Shown here: positions 21,068 through 34,737 of the stretch, piece after piece
Layout: each line of letters begins with the position of its first letter
Numbering within the stretch: position 1 is the first letter of the stretch
Assembly (NCBI GenBank): GCA_964035545.1
Contig: OZ037772.1
Location: 3,232,501 to 3,296,500, forward strand
Direction: 5' to 3'
Origin: Bugula neritina
Lineage: Eukaryota; Bryozoa; Gymnolaemata; Cheilostomatida; Bugulidae
DNA length: 64,000 nt
Notes under the pieces: model-generated
What the model was told of the DNA's origin: nothing
Seen by the model: only the letters and a program-made list of their open reading frames with translations
Database searches by the model: none
Translations under genes and position numbers: made by a program

Positions 21068-24000
21068 GAGACCTTTGTCATAGGCCAACTGGAAGAAGAT
21101 GCTATCCTCGGAATGCCCTTCTTGAAGCAACACCAGTGCCAAATAGACTTTAGTAAGTCGGTGGTGCTGATGGGCGGGCGAGAACTCGCCTGTATGGATA
21201 AGTTTGGGCGTCCTCTGGTGGGCGGTGTTCAGGTAGTTCGAAACTGCACCGTGCCTGGACGCTCCAGAGCTACTATCCACTGCCGAGTGAACAGCAACCG
21301 GATAGCCAGGCTCGGGGTCGTTGAAGGCGCGCACGAAAGGATCCAACTCGCCAGTAGTTTAAACTGACTAACTGAGCGAGGGGAGGTCTTAATGCAGTGT
21401 GTCAACCCCTTTACCGAGCCCATTGAGCTCCCAGCTGGGTCAATGCTGGGCCGGTTCCACTCCGTACAGGAAGAGGACGTGGGCCCGTCGCTGGGTGACG
21501 CGACGGAGACACCCCCTCGACACCCTACTCAGGGGCAAGGGGCAGTTCCAACACATCTCCGGGAGTTATATGAAACAGCCTGTGGCGGCTGCGCGAGCAA
21601 CAAGGAACGCCAAGCGATGGCGAAGTTGCTACGCGACTACGGTGATGTGTTCAGCAGCGGAGATCATGACGTGGGGCTGACTGGAATTGTCAGACACGAA
21701 ATACCGCTGACTGCAGGGACAGTCCGTGTCCGGCAACCCACACGCAGGCTGGGACCGGAAAAAGAGAAGGAGGTTAGCCGACAAGTACGGGATCTTCTAA
21801 ACCGCGGCCTCATAGAGCCCTCCCATAGTGCGTGGAGCTCACCGGTCGTACTGGTCCGGAAGAAAGACGGCAGTTGGCGGTTCTGTGTGGATTACCGTAA
21901 ACTCAATAACGTAACCATACAGGACGCCTACCCTCTACCTCGTATTGACGAGTCCTTGGACGCCCTAGCCGGCAGCAAGTACTTCAGTACATTAGACTTG
22001 CTGAGTGGCTATTGGCAAGTCCCTCTGAGTCCCGACGCCCAGGAGAAAGCGGCGTTTATCACACGGGACGGGTTGTGGAAGTGGAAGGTGCTGCCCTTCG
22101 GGTTAACCTCCGCCCCAGCCACCTTCCAGAGGCTGATGGAGCAAGTCCTTAGCGGGCTCCATTGGAAGACACTGCTGGTCTACCTCGATGATGTCATCGT
22201 AATCTCCCCAGACTTCGAGACACATGTCAGTCGTCTGCAGGAGGTTTTCGAGAGACTCCGAGGTGCCGGTCGTAAGCTCAAACCTTCCAAGTGTGCTCTA
22301 TTGCAGCCGGAGGTCAAGTACCTGGGGCACGTTGTCGGTCGAAACGGCGTGGCAACGGATCCCGAAAAGGTACGGGCGATAGAAGACTGGGTCACCCCCC
22401 AAGACTTGACCGGGCTTTCTTGGGGCTGGTAGGGTATTACAGGCAATACATACCAGACTTTGCGGGCATAGCACAGCCGGTAAACCGGCTCACCGCCAAG
22501 GGAGTGACGTGGCAGTGGACCCCAGTCGAACAAGGAGCGTTCGACCGCCTCAAGGGCTGCCTACTAACGGCCCCCATCTTGGCCTACCCAGACCCCACTC
22601 TGGAGTACATCCTCGACACAGACGCCAGTGACCAAAATGTTGGCGCTGTGTTGTCCCAAGTGCAGGAAGGCCGAGAGGTAGTAGTAGCCTACTACAGCAA
22701 GTCTCTCTCACCCGCTGAACGAAATTACTGCACTACCCGCAAGGAGCTGTTGGCAGTAATCAAGTCAGTGAAGCACTTCAGACCATACTTATACGGCAGG
22801 AAGTTCCGGCTGCGTACGGATCATGCCTCGCTGATCTGGTTGTGTAAGAGAGCAGAGCCCTCCAGTCAATTTGCCCGGTGGCTCGAAATCTTAGCTGAAT
22901 TCTCCTACCGCATCGAACATCGACCGGGCAAGAGGCACAGCAATGCGGATGGGTTGAGCCGCCGACCTGACGAAGGTTGCAAACAGTGTCTCAACATCAA
23001 GAGGAGGGACGGAGGTCCCCGCGATGTGAGTTAGAGACGCTGGCTCGCCATGGAGCACCGTTTGACTGGGACCAGGGTCAACTCAGACAGGAGGTTGACG
23101 AGTCCCCGGAGGTTGTACAAAACCTCCGCGCCAACCCTGTACTGGCCGATAATGTCCGAGAGCTGAAGAAGCTCCAGGAAGAGCTACCTGGAGTAGTGGC
23201 AAACATATATCGGGCCAAAAGGGACGGGCGACGACCCAGTGAGGAACGCATAACACAGGGATGCGCCGAGTTCCGGCTGTACTGTCAGCGTTGGGACTCG
23301 CTGCGGATCGGGCCGGATGGGTTGCTAACCATCTCTCTAGCCGCCAGCGGCAGACACCCGGAGAGGAAGAGGGTAGTCTGCCCCACTGCCATCCGCCGTG
23401 AGTTGATTTGGGATACTCACAAACAGGCCCACGCAGGGGTCAAGGGAGTGATATCCAAATTACGACTCCGGTGGTATTGGCCACAAATGGCTCAGAGTCA
23501 AACAGTGCGAGGTCTGCCAGGCCAGTAAGCATAGCCGCCCCCCTGGTGAAACAGGACGGCGGAGGCTATATGCTGGAAAGCCCTGGCAAGCAGTTGCTGT
23601 AGACCTGGTCAGACCCATGCTCCTGACCCCCAGAGGCAATAGTTGGATCTTAGTACTAACCGACCATTTTACTAGGTGGGCGGATGCTCTGGCTATCCCA
23701 GATGCGTCAGCCCCAACAGTGGCCAGGGCACTAGACCAACATGTATTCTGTTATTTTGGTCTCCCCGAACAGATACACTCTCACCAAGGCACTCAATTCC
23801 AGTCTCAACTGATGAGCGACCTTTGCCACCTCTGAGGAATAAATCAGAGTCGGACCACCCCCTACCACCCTCAAGGTAACGGGGTGGTGGAGCGCAACAA
23901 CCGGATGCTAGGTGATGCGCTCCGGAGTCTCCTCCTCGGACGAGGCCAAGAGGAATGGGATACGGTGTTGCAGCAAGTCATGCGTGCATACCGTAGCACC

Positions 24001-24486
24001 CCACACACCAGTACTGGTGAGACCCCAAACCTCTTGATACTCGGGAGAGAGACTCATGTCCCTGACCATCTTACCTGCCACGTTCCAGAGCAAGACAACT
24101 CGGTTCACGAGTATGCCAGTGAACTAGTGGAACGGATGAAGGCCGCACACGATATACTGCGCGAACAGCAGTGGAAGGTGCGGCACGAAGATTCCGATGA
24201 ACCACCTCTCTACCAAACGGGAGATAAGGTGTGGATGGTCAATTACCGTAGGCGTCGCGGACAGGCTGACAAACTAAAGCCTAAGTTCGTAGGACCCTAC
24301 GTGATCGTCGAGGCTATGCCCAATCATACGTACAAGATTGAGCGCTCAGGACAGGTGTCTATCCAGAATGAGTCTCGCTTGAAACCGTATTGGGCTAGCC
24401 CCGACGGAGTGGAAGAAGCCCCCCCCCCCGTTGTTGGAGCCCAGGAGGCAGACAACAACACGCGGGCGACGGCGGCATGGACCTGA
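21068..24486 (+). pseudogene. pol: Pol remnant of gypsy element 2
   Basis: Homologous to pol of element 1 throughout but broken. Lesions seen: the N-terminal protease is deleted before 21068; TGA near 21367 where element 1 has CGA; a 7-bp deletion between CCGG repeats near 22413; a 1-base loss in a C run near 23018; a 14-bp deletion near 23490 removing part of the integrase zinc region; the second integrase Asp changed to His (CAC 23782-23784); and TGA near 23834 for a Trp codon. RT keeps YLDD. It ends at the same TGA as element 1 and is followed by the same +1-frame tail (24431-24745). Confidence 0.92.
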
Positions 24487-24746
24487 ATACGAAGTGGTCA
24501 TACCGCGGGAAGAAAACTTGGTGAGAGAGGAGCGGCAGCTTTTGCCAACGGAGGCGTGTCCGCCACTGCCAAGTCTAATTCCATCACTTCCGGAAACCGA
24601 GCCGGTTCCGGAAGTGCAAACCCCCACGGAGGGAGGGGCTCCATCCGGAGAACAAAAAGAGGTGACCGCTAACGGTGAAGTAGAGACGCCATTAGAGGCC
24701 CCTACTAACGAACCGGCGAGCGTGTCACCCCCCCTAGAATCGTGAT

Positions 24747-25247
24747 TATCTACTGCGTCACCAACGCACTATGCAGTGTTTTCAAGGACACGTCTATGAA
24801 GTAGACCAAGCATCATATCCCGCATTCCTTAACGCCATCAGACCCCTCATCACTGACTCAGCTCGGCTGTCTCGCCTGGAGCAAGGCTTTCCCTCCCCTC
24901 GACCCATCATCTCTGAAACCATGGATAAGCCTACAAAATCAACTAACTCCCCACCTCCCAGTCCTATACGTCAACCACATACACTTCCGCGTGTCGTACT
25001 ACAGAGAGTAGACACAAAGGCGTATACACTCCCTCCCCCACTTCCATTTTCAGAACGGAAACGACACAGACAGCAGTCCTGCTCTCGTTCATCCCCTCTG
25101 GCCCGCAACTTACGTGAAGTAGAAGCTAGGGCCCGTGACCTGGAGCAGGAAGTGTATAAACTGGCACCGCGCGTGCATGCTGCATCCAGTGAGCTCAAGT
25201 ATCTACAGGAATCTATTAAACGCATGAGGCAGGCGGCCCACGACTAA
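24747..25247 (+). pseudogene. Truncated zinc-finger ORF of element 2
   Basis: Only the part from the second zinc-finger region onward remains. The +1-frame tail is joined directly to it; compared with element 1 about 915 bp (roughly 3750-4664 there) are missing. The junction shares only two bases (AA), so it looks like a microhomology deletion. The C-terminal coiled coil is intact. Confidence 0.85.
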
Positions 25248-25524
25248 CATGAGTCCATCTCCAACTCCATACCACTCTTCCCCCCCTACCTCTCTGTGGC
25301 ATTCCCCCACAATACGGTGGCACGTATTCTACATGTAAATAGGACTTTCTTTTACATACTTGTATCATTCATTGTGCATATAAATTTTTATATATACCTG
25401 TGTCTCTAATCAGTTGGCTTTTGTATATACTTTTGTATCATTCTCTCTTTGCCCACTGATGTATAAGTTTTTTTATGTGAATTATATTTTTATCAGAAAG
25501 AGGGCTTTCTGCTGGAGGGGGCAG

Positions 25525-25829
25525 TGTGGTGGCTCGTAGAGCTACCAGCAACACGATACGCAAGGTTGCGTGTTGACCCGGAACGATATACTAGCCAATT
25601 AGCTAAGCTGCTTATGAGTAATAGTAGCAGCTTCGCGCTACTAGCCCAGTTGAGGATAGTGCTGTATATTAAATAGACGTGTGTATTATTACTGTTGTAT
25701 ATTAGATTTTATTATGTATTATTGTATTAAAATATAACGATATCTACTCGACTTATCTCGGTGAAGTTTCTCTAGTGATAAATAGACTCTCTTGGTTGCA
25801 CATCGACCCTAAATCTGAAAATCATAACA
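25525..25829 (+). repeat. 3' LTR of gypsy element 2 (305 bp)
   Basis: TG...CA, preceded by the polypurine tract GGAGGGGGCAG (25514-25524) and followed by ATAT and 17-bp satellite. Confidence 0.93.
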
Positions 25830-25898
25830 ATATTATGTTATACAGTATATTATGTTATACAGTATACTATGTTATACAGTATATTATGTTATACAGTA
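25830..25898 (+). repeat. 17-bp satellite, middle block
   Basis: Four units, broken at TA (25897-25898) by small element Z copy 2. Confidence 0.92.
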
Positions 25899-26653
25899 CA
25901 CAGGATAGTTAAGGGCAACCTTTTAGCTGCAACTGCCTTGCTGGGGTTTGCATTGTAATCATATAAGAATTCAGTACCAGTAAAATAAAATCTCACCTAA
26001 TTGTGCTAGAGTCAAAATTTAAAAACTATGTTGTAGATCTTCTTTTTCTCCAGGGTAACTTTTTGGAAATTTCAATTTTAATTTTTTTTGCAAAGTTATA
26101 GACAAAAAACTGCCCAATTTTGGCCAATTTTGCCTGAAAAGCTGACTTTTCAGTACCAGTAAAATATCTCAGCAGCAAAGCATGATATCTGAATAAAAAT
26201 TGCACTGCTGGAATCCTGAGATATTTCTCCAGGGTAAGTTTTTTTCTTTTTCCAATAACTCTTCTATATTGCCCACAAACTGGTGATTTATACACTGAAA
26301 ATGCCATATTTTTTCATAGTAAATTAGCAGCACGCAGTGCTTCACGCTTCAATGAGCACATAGGGATGAGAAGATATTGGCGCGTACATGCTAATTACAG
26401 GCTTGCTAGCCGGCAGGCTATAATGAATAGCTTGCTTGGTACTTTGTTTATGTAGCGCCTATAATGGAATGTTGATAGATAACGCAGCCCTAATGAAGGT
26501 TGCTGCTTATTGGTTGTAGTTTGATCTTAGGCTAAACAATTGCAAGTAGGCAACACGCATGTCGCCCGCAGAGTAGTATTATTCAAGAACCTAAACTACA
26601 TTTTGGGAGAAATTTATGATATTCTTAGTGAGGATGCCCTTAACTATCATGTG
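25899..26653. mobile_element. Small DNA element Z, copy 2 (755 bp)
   Basis: Ends CACAGGATAG and CATGTG, with TA on both sides (25897-25898, 26654-26655). Removing it with one TA rebuilds a normal satellite unit (CAGTATACTATG). It is non-autonomous. Its right part is related to the left end of element Y (shared TTGCCTACTTG and GGGCTGCG motifs). Confidence 0.87.
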
Positions 26654-27806
26654 TATACTATGTTATACAGTATATTATGTTATACAGTATATTATGTTAT
26701 ACAGTATACTATGTTATACAGTATATTATGTTATACAGTACGTTATGTTATACAGTATAATATGTTATACAGTATATTATGTTATACAGTATAATATGTT
26801 ATACAGTATACTATGTTATACAGTATACTATGTTATACAGTATAATATGTTATACAGTATACTATGTTATACAGTATACTATGTTATACAGTATAATATG
26901 TTATACAGTATAATATGTTATACAGTATAATATGTTATACAGCATATTAAGTTATACAGTATACTATGTTATACAGTATACTATGTTATACAGTATCTTA
27001 TGTTATACAGTATATTATGTTATACAGTATACTATGTTATACAGTATATTATGTTATACAGTATATTATGTTATACAGTATATTATGTTATACAGTATAT
27101 TATGTTATACAGTGTACTATGTTATACAGTATACTATGTCATACAGTATACTATGTCATACAGTATACTATGTCATACAGTATACTATGTCATACAGTAT
27201 ACTATGTTATACAGTATATTATGTTATACAGTGTACTATGTTATACAGTATACTATGTTATACAGTATATTATGTTATACAGTATACTATGTTATACAGT
27301 ATATTATGTTATACAGTATACTATGCTATACAGTATACTATGTTATACAGTATACTATGTTATACAGTATACTATGTTATACAGTATACTATGTTATACA
27401 GTATATTATGTTATACAGTGTACTGTGTTATACAGTATACTATGTTATACAGTATATTATGTTATACAGTATACTATGTTATACAGTATATTATGTTATA
27501 CAGTATACTATGCTATACAGTATATTATGTTATACAGTATACTATGTTATACAGTATACTATGTTATACAGTATACTATGTTATACAGTATATTATGTTT
27601 TACAGTATACTATGTTATACAGTATACTATGTTATACAGTATACTATGTTATACAGTATATACTATGTTATACAGTATATACTATGTTATACAGTATATA
27701 CTATGTTATACAGTATATTATGTTATACAGTAGACTATGTTATACAGTAGACTATGTTATACAGTAGACTATGTTATACAGTAGACTATGTTATACAGTA
27801 TATTAT
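26654..27806 (+). repeat. 17-bp satellite, main block (about 67 copies)
   Basis: Unit TATATTATGTTATACAG with variants such as TACTATG, CATACAG and, near the right end, TAGACTATG; three units near 27658-27710 are slightly longer. Because 17 is not a multiple of 3 and the unit has no stop in any forward frame, all three frames stay open. That is not coding. Confidence 0.97.
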
Positions 27807-27854
27807 GCTATAATAATCAACATACAAATGAGATGCTCTTGTCAGTCTATAATG

Positions 27855-28345
27855 ATGCATATTATACACTGGAACTGGGTTACTCTCTCACCTCCCCTCA
27901 CTGCAGCTCAGCTAGACCAGATCTTCCCAAGTGATGAAGATTTTTTGTCTAAAAATTTCACAGTTTGTTATCAGCTCTTTGAGCTCTTGCCTTGTTTTCA
28001 AGATTACATGCACTGCATATGTATAACTATAACTCCTTCATTTTATGTAGTTCATTTATTTATCCACACTACACTCTACAATCTGCATTTACTTCTACAT
28101 CCATGTGTCTAATATTCACTCTACTTTAGCTGCTATACCTGTCCTACTATGAATGAAGGTTCGGAAGTTTTAATTGGAAGCAAAACCAACAGGAAGTTTA
28201 AGCAGCAATGCAAGCTCATTTCTATAAACTATACACACTGCATACATATAGTGGATATATTTCCTGTGTTCCAGTGCAATCATCACATCATCGCTCTTCA
28301 TTATAGCAGCATCAATCCTTTCAAAGCTGAACTCAAGTTGTGACC
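27855..28345 (-). mobile_element. hAT-like MITE fragment, minus strand
   Basis: On the minus strand it matches parts of 52210-53420 (for example the stretch around AAATGAACTACATAAAATGAAG and TTCAGCTTTGAAAG). Ends are not clear. The remaining sequence from 27807 to 28475 shows nothing else. Confidence 0.6.
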
Positions 28346-29777
28346 TTGACATAATTCTATGATACAACTATGATCCTCACACTCAATAAATTATTAGAAA
28401 AAGAACCTGTTCCAGAGATATCTTTCAAAAAGCATTTCTGCAAATATATTTGAACTTTTAACATTATTTGACAGTCACAGTTACTTTAAGGTCATGCTTT
28501 TCAGTTTCTGGCTCTTTGCCAGGTGCTTTATGTTCTATATGAACAATGTTCCACTGATAGCTCGAACAGGTTGAATGTCACAAGAACAAAAAAAATATGA
28601 AAAGATAAAGAAACTTATGTTTTCCCATATACTTTTTATTTTTTTCAAAAGCCAATTCATGTTTAAGTTATAGCTTGTTGAAAAACATAGTTCCCCTTCC
28701 ACATTCTTTGTAATTTATACGCTCCTGACTTGTTATTGTATATCTTAATATGCCTTGTATTTGAGTGCTCGTTAGTCTCGCTTCACTAACTCTGCCTATA
28801 CTTCACAAGTGCTGGTGCTGCTGGCTCAAAACCCGATCTAGTATTCCTAGGTTGGTTGGCCTAAATAAAACAATATTCAAATCACGATTTCATGTTTTAA
28901 AAATTTACTCAATTCTAATCTGCTGCCTAGCTAGTTTTTTTTATGTATAATTACAAAATTTGGGATACATTTTTTTGGAAACCATCCGAGATATAAAACG
29001 CAGTCATAGTACTTATAATATTATATTATTATCATTATAATATATTATGTAGTATTATGTGTGTTTTTATTACACTGCATAATATATATTTTATTATTGT
29101 TGTTGTGCAAACAAGTGCAACTAACCTAGTTTTCAAAATGTACCTCTAAATTATCAGAATATCAATTTAGATATTTTCATACTTTGTTAGGTAAACCTAA
29201 AAAAAGAGGCTGTATTCCCAAAGTAAAGGGTGTTGAACTATGAACTATATTAGATTAGCCACTCTGCTACCAAGTGCATCAGTATAATATTGTATGAATA
29301 GCTCTGATGCTTTGTCTCCGGTGGCTGGCTGCGATATGATAACTTGGCCAACTTCCAAGAGTTTAAAATTGGCGCAGTGATAGTAACCTTGCTATTGACA
29401 GTACTTATTACAACTGCCAGCATATAAGCTGCATTGTAGAATGCCATTGGGGTAGGCTAGTAAAACCAAATTCTGCTCTCTAATATACCTTAGACACAAT
29501 GCAGCAACATAATTTTTAGTTTCAAGTTACATTGCCACCCTTACATGAGCTGTTGGCTTCATAAAGATTCATATGATTAGAGATTTATGCTATAGGCCCT
29601 ACCTGTGCTAGTGTATGATGAAAATAACACACCATTGTCAAAGTTAACTTCAAGTATGTTGTTTTCAGAAACTCAGTATTGTCCATTTATCTCTCGCATA
29701 CAAATACTTATGTAATAGCATACAGTTTAAGTTTTATTTTAGAGCACACCTGCAAACACAGCATAGTTAAGGTCATC

Positions 29778-32700
29778 CCCAGCAAAGAATCATCTCATAA
29801 TCTAGTCTCAGTTCTTATATGCTAATGCTCTGTGGGCGGCATGCGTATTGCCTACTTGTTATAATTTAGCATGAGGTTGAACAATTGCTAACAAACCATC
29901 ACATTAGCTAGGGCTGCGCCTATCTTTCCATTGCAACTATTATCACTATCTATTGAGCAAGTATGTGGTCGTGGCACGCCTCAGCATCACATTATTATTA
30001 CATCAGGCTGGTGCATGGCTCATTTCATGGACAATATACTTGATGCACAAAACAGATGATTTTCATAACTTCTGTTCAGCAAACAATGTAAAACTATTTC
30101 AGATTCTGGAAGCAAGCTAAATGTTTATACTTTTACTCAATATTTATCTATTTGGCTAGTCTAATGAAATAATTATTGACTATAACTTTTGAAATGATAA
30201 TGCAGATATTATTTAAATAACTTAGAATGCAGATGCAACAAATAGTTTAGAGAGATGCTCTTTTCTCAAAACATAATGTTTTCAGGCTAGACTATTTATA
30301 TATATCTGCTCAATACTATTGACTGACCTTAAACCAATAATACCTTTATTATTAAAATCAACTTTATTTGCATTAACTAAAAACTAAAATTGACTTCTTA
30401 GTGCTGACTCTTACCATCAGTTACAGACAGCCCAATAGCTTAGCATAGTAAAGAGACTTGTGTAGGTAAGATAGTTATGTGTGTACGAATTTATTGGTAG
30501 CTGTAAGGGGCAGATATGCGGTATTTTGTGTGACTGCTTTGAGTTTGGGTAAAGAATTTGATTGCTGCAAATTTCTAATAAAGCTATAGTACTTGTGTTG
30601 TCCCTTTGGTACTAGTACAAGCATTAATCAACACTCATTGAAGTGAGTTGGAACTTATATATAAAAGGTTAAAACGTGAGCCTGTGCTATAAATATTCTA
30701 TTTGCTTCCTGTTGTATACAGTCTAAACTCTGAAGAGTCCAATCAAGCCTACATGGCTTCTAGCTGAATGTCCAAATTGACTATGAGCTATATCTTGTTG
30801 CTCAACACTGGGCTACTGGGCACTGCTGGCAACTGCTAACGCCGTGTTCACTCAAGCATGATATTATGGACTTGTATGCCAACTCAGAGCCAAGATTATC
30901 AACTGTTTTATGTTTCTAAATTTAGCATCTAATAGAAAAAGCTGTGTCTAGTTAGACTGACTGACACCATGCTTGCCTGAGTTAAACAGTCAAGATGAAA
31001 AGTTTTAATCTTAGCTAGGCAAGTATTGAGATTTTGAAAAGAAAGCCTCCTTAAGATAAGATAAAAGATATCCATTGAGGATTCAGATTTTTTCTAGTCT
31101 CATAGGTGTCATTTAATCAGCTCAAATATTAGCAATGCATTAGCCTATCTGCCATATTTTGATACTGCAGATATAACATTCCATAACAACAATTGACTTA
31201 AGAATTTAGACATGTGTAACAAATCAACCAGATTTATTTAAACACTAAATAGCCATTACTAAAGATCACAACAAAAATCAGTGTGGATCTTAAAGCATAA
31301 CATAATTATTTTATATCTGTATGATCAGGCATAGAAGTAACAAGTTCAATAAATAAATTGAACATGCAGAAGGTATAGCAGCTGTGAACTATTGTGAAGG
31401 AGCAAGTCAGGTTTTTTTTTATAGAAATACATCCTATACGTATATTACAAACATGGGGGAAATAATAGGTTAGTTTCCTAATTGTTTTTCTCAAACGCTA
31501 AATAATGAATAATGGCAAGACTGACTTTGTAAAGAAGCAGAATCTTTAGAAAATCAAGCTGCAAAAGCCTAACCAAAAGACACATTGCTAGGGTAATTAG
31601 TCAAATCGATTATTTTAAGTTTAATTTTAGTTTTTATATCCTTTGATAAAAGTCCTATTTCCACAGGTAGTCTTGAGATATAGCCTATAGGTGTCAATTG
31701 TAGAGTATTATCCTTTTTGAATATAAAAAAAAGAGTATAGTGGAGTAGAGAATCTAAAGATCCTATAAGAGCTGCAGCTGACATTATAGAAAGGATGTCC
31801 TAAGAAGACATACTAGCATTTCTTTTGACAAAACCTGATCATCTAGTAGTCCACTTCATCTAAAATACAAATACCAGTTTTCTCAATACATGCAAAAGTA
31901 ATTTCCAACATTTTCAATTTGAATTAACATGCTCCTACACCACAGTTGGTACTATAATAGTCTATATTTTGTAACATCTACTTATACCGTAATTACATAA
32001 AAGCTACTGGTAACTGTTTAAAAGACACAGCTCATAATTACAATTATTACGTTGAATGCTCCCTTAAGATTGCATTTTTCAAATAATTCCCCATTATATA
32101 TGGCCTACATGATGACTATACAATTCTTTTGAAACATATGCATTGCTTATATTTTAAGTTGGTCACTCAATGTAAATGTAATTTGGTATGCTGCAAGTAT
32201 AAGTACAATTAGAATTACTAAACAGAAACTCTTCAGTGCAAAAATATATTTTCTATGTGACTATACTCATCCACAGAACCCTAAATAATTTGAAAAAAGT
32301 TATGGCTAGCAATAAATTTGAATAATTTTCTTAAAGTTAATTACATAATTATAATAATAAAACCAACTGACAATTTTGATCTAGTTTTACATCACTATGA
32401 CTATTAGTATTACTATGCATTTATTGAACATAAAACTCTAACTTGAAGTTTAGCGATACTGCACAATGCTAATACTAATAGTAATAATAATACAGTTATA
32501 ATAGTAATAGTAATACACAGTATAGGCCTACTGTAATATACTAATAGTACAACTATACAAATACTATAAAAATCAAGTATAATTGTTAAATTATTGCTTG
32601 CAAGCAATATAAAATAAAAATATGTGAATTTGCTGAAGGAGGCAGTAGTACTAGTACTCACTTACCCTTGAAGTTAAACTCCTAAAGTTAATCAAAGTAC

Positions 32701-34249
32701 ACACCTTCATCCTAGGTTCGAGAGGTAAGAGATGTTCTTCACTCAATTTTATCATGATAATCCCATCGCCAGTTGGCACGTTCGCTTTGCAGATTGTAAT
32801 TTAATATTGAATATTTTATTTACTGAGCTAGCTTTTACTAGTAACATATCAATCTGGGCGAGATCAGTAACGCTTAGCTACGTATTATATTACACAGGGC
32901 GGTTTATTTGAAGGCAGCGCACTGCAGCTGTGGAATGACTAGGGTAGCCTATCAAGGAGTGGATGTAATTTATAAACGTTCTACGTGCTTTTTGAAAGCA
33001 TTATAGTGATAACATGCAATTTAGTCATTGATATAAAATTAAAGTTATTGTTTTAAAAATAATAATTTACTTAAAAAAACAGTTATTTATTTATTTTATT
33101 ATTGCTTTTTAAAAAAAAATAATTGGGAAGGTTTTAAACACCCCTAATAATACCACAACTATACTCCACTCCTTTAGTTGTAACCTAATTAGATTAGAAG
33201 TCACATCTTCAATGCAAACAAGCTAGGCTTAGTATTTCTGAGGTCTGTATACTGCTGCATTAGCTTTAAAGTTTAAACTGTAGTGAAGCTCTTACTGAAT
33301 TAGTAGACTGAAAGTGCAAAACCTAGTAAGCTACCAACACTATAAATTGTTATAAGCGAGTAAAGGAAATGAACAGTATATTATGTGTACAGAAACTTGT
33401 ACTCAAATACACAAACACCATAGTTATAGTTATTTGAGATGCAGTTGTATTAAAAAAAAATTGTGAATTGAATACTCATTATAGACATTACATCATGCTG
33501 AATCGGGTTACATATTTGACTATATTTAAAGCTGTTTTTATAAAATAACTTAACTATGTTACTTATCAGTGACAAGTAATATAGCATTTAAATTCAAACC
33601 ATGAGCTTATTTCAGCTAAAAATAGCAGCACCTTGTCACTGCACATGAATGGCTGGCCACTGTTTGAGCCATTAGCAAAATTGCTTACAGCTATTGCAAG
33701 CCTGCTACATGCAAGAATTATGTATATCAATCAGAAACTTCTTATTCAATTGCAAGCATACCAGAATTGTATTACCATGATATAAAAAGTTGCCTACATA
33801 TATAGGTGCAATAGTAGAAAAGCTTAAACAGCCTAAATTTGTCAAAAGATGCTAATTTGAGAACAGGTTGAAATCCTCTCTAAACTTTTTTTGCTGCATC
33901 TCAACATAGGGTCTAATTTATCAATATCCTCATTACTATAACACATACCTCATACTTGGTATACTCATGCACCTGGTAATAAGATTACTTTTAAAATAAA
34001 GTTATGTAATTACTACTCAATTGATTAAAAATTTCCTCCAACAATTTTTGTAGATTCTGAATTGTTTTAATATTTTGCATTAACAATACAATAAGCTTGG
34101 TTACAAATAATATATTATTAATTTAATTTAGATTGCTGTACAGAACCACAAAATAATGTGATTTAAAATCACACACAAAAGCTATAAAACTTAGTGGCTA
34201 TTACCTCTCATTAGCATTATAAGGTGCTTGGGCTCTCATGCAAGCTGTA
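29778..34249. other. Interior of element Y, left part: no gene seen
   Basis: About 4.5 kb of AT-rich sequence. Open frames are short, with no domain motifs, and no tandem array stands out. Nothing supports a gene. Confidence 0.7.
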
Positions 34250-34253
34250 TAAT

Positions 34254-34728
34254 TGTTATGATGGGTTTTACTAATTTTGAGTATCGTAAACTCACCGAGT
34301 AATATATGTAATGCGGCCTTGGGGTGAGCTCGGGTCGGTGTGCAGTTACGGGTTGATAGCTTGGCTGCGAGGTAACTCCAGTTCCTGTCCGTCTGGTAGG
34401 GGTGAAGTTGAGACTCCGGGTTAGAGTAGTTGGCTGGTGGTGCTCCTCGGTCTATGGTCCTGAGCTAGCACTCACAGACGTACTCTAACACATTCTAATT
34501 AGGTTGCATACGTTCTATATAACTATTCTCAATTATTCCTCAATCAGTCTCAAGACTCTCCATTCTCCCATTTTCACTAGGTTATATAGCTATAACACTC
34601 ACACAAGCCACACCCACGCTATAAGTAGTATTAATGTCAAACTTAGAGTTGTGCACCCCACACACACATGCAACAACAAGAGATGACAACTACACATATT
34701 TATAACACTTGTAAATCCAGATATAACA
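34254..34728 (-). repeat. 3' LTR of the gag-only element (475 bp)
   Basis: TG...CA on the plus strand (TGTTATGATGGG to GATATAACA). Matches 42461-42935 throughout by eye. Confidence 0.92.
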
Positions 34729-34737
34729 TTCTCCGTC
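34729..34737 (-). other. Polypurine tract of the gag-only element
   Basis: On the minus strand GACGGAGAA directly precedes the 3' LTR. Short, but correctly placed. Confidence 0.55.

Larger units (their letters stand above)
12682..25829 (+). mobile_element. Ty3/gypsy element 2, inserted in the 17-bp satellite and itself invaded
   Basis: Same family as element 1. The 5' LTR is split by DNA element X copy A (12682-12763 plus 18899-19121 = 305 bp). The 3' LTR is 25525-25829. Flanks ATAT at 12678-12681 and 25830-25833 are the target duplication; removing the element and one ATAT rebuilds an intact satellite unit. The coding region is decayed (see the gag and pol entries). The two LTRs differ at about seven of 305 positions by eye, so the copy is older than its near-intact relative. 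Confidence 0.92.

Noticed and set aside
26540-27806. Long overlapping ORFs (up to 272 codons) in all three forward frames
   Set aside because: They come from a 17-bp satellite with no stop in any forward frame; the peptides are the same repeat read in shifted phase.
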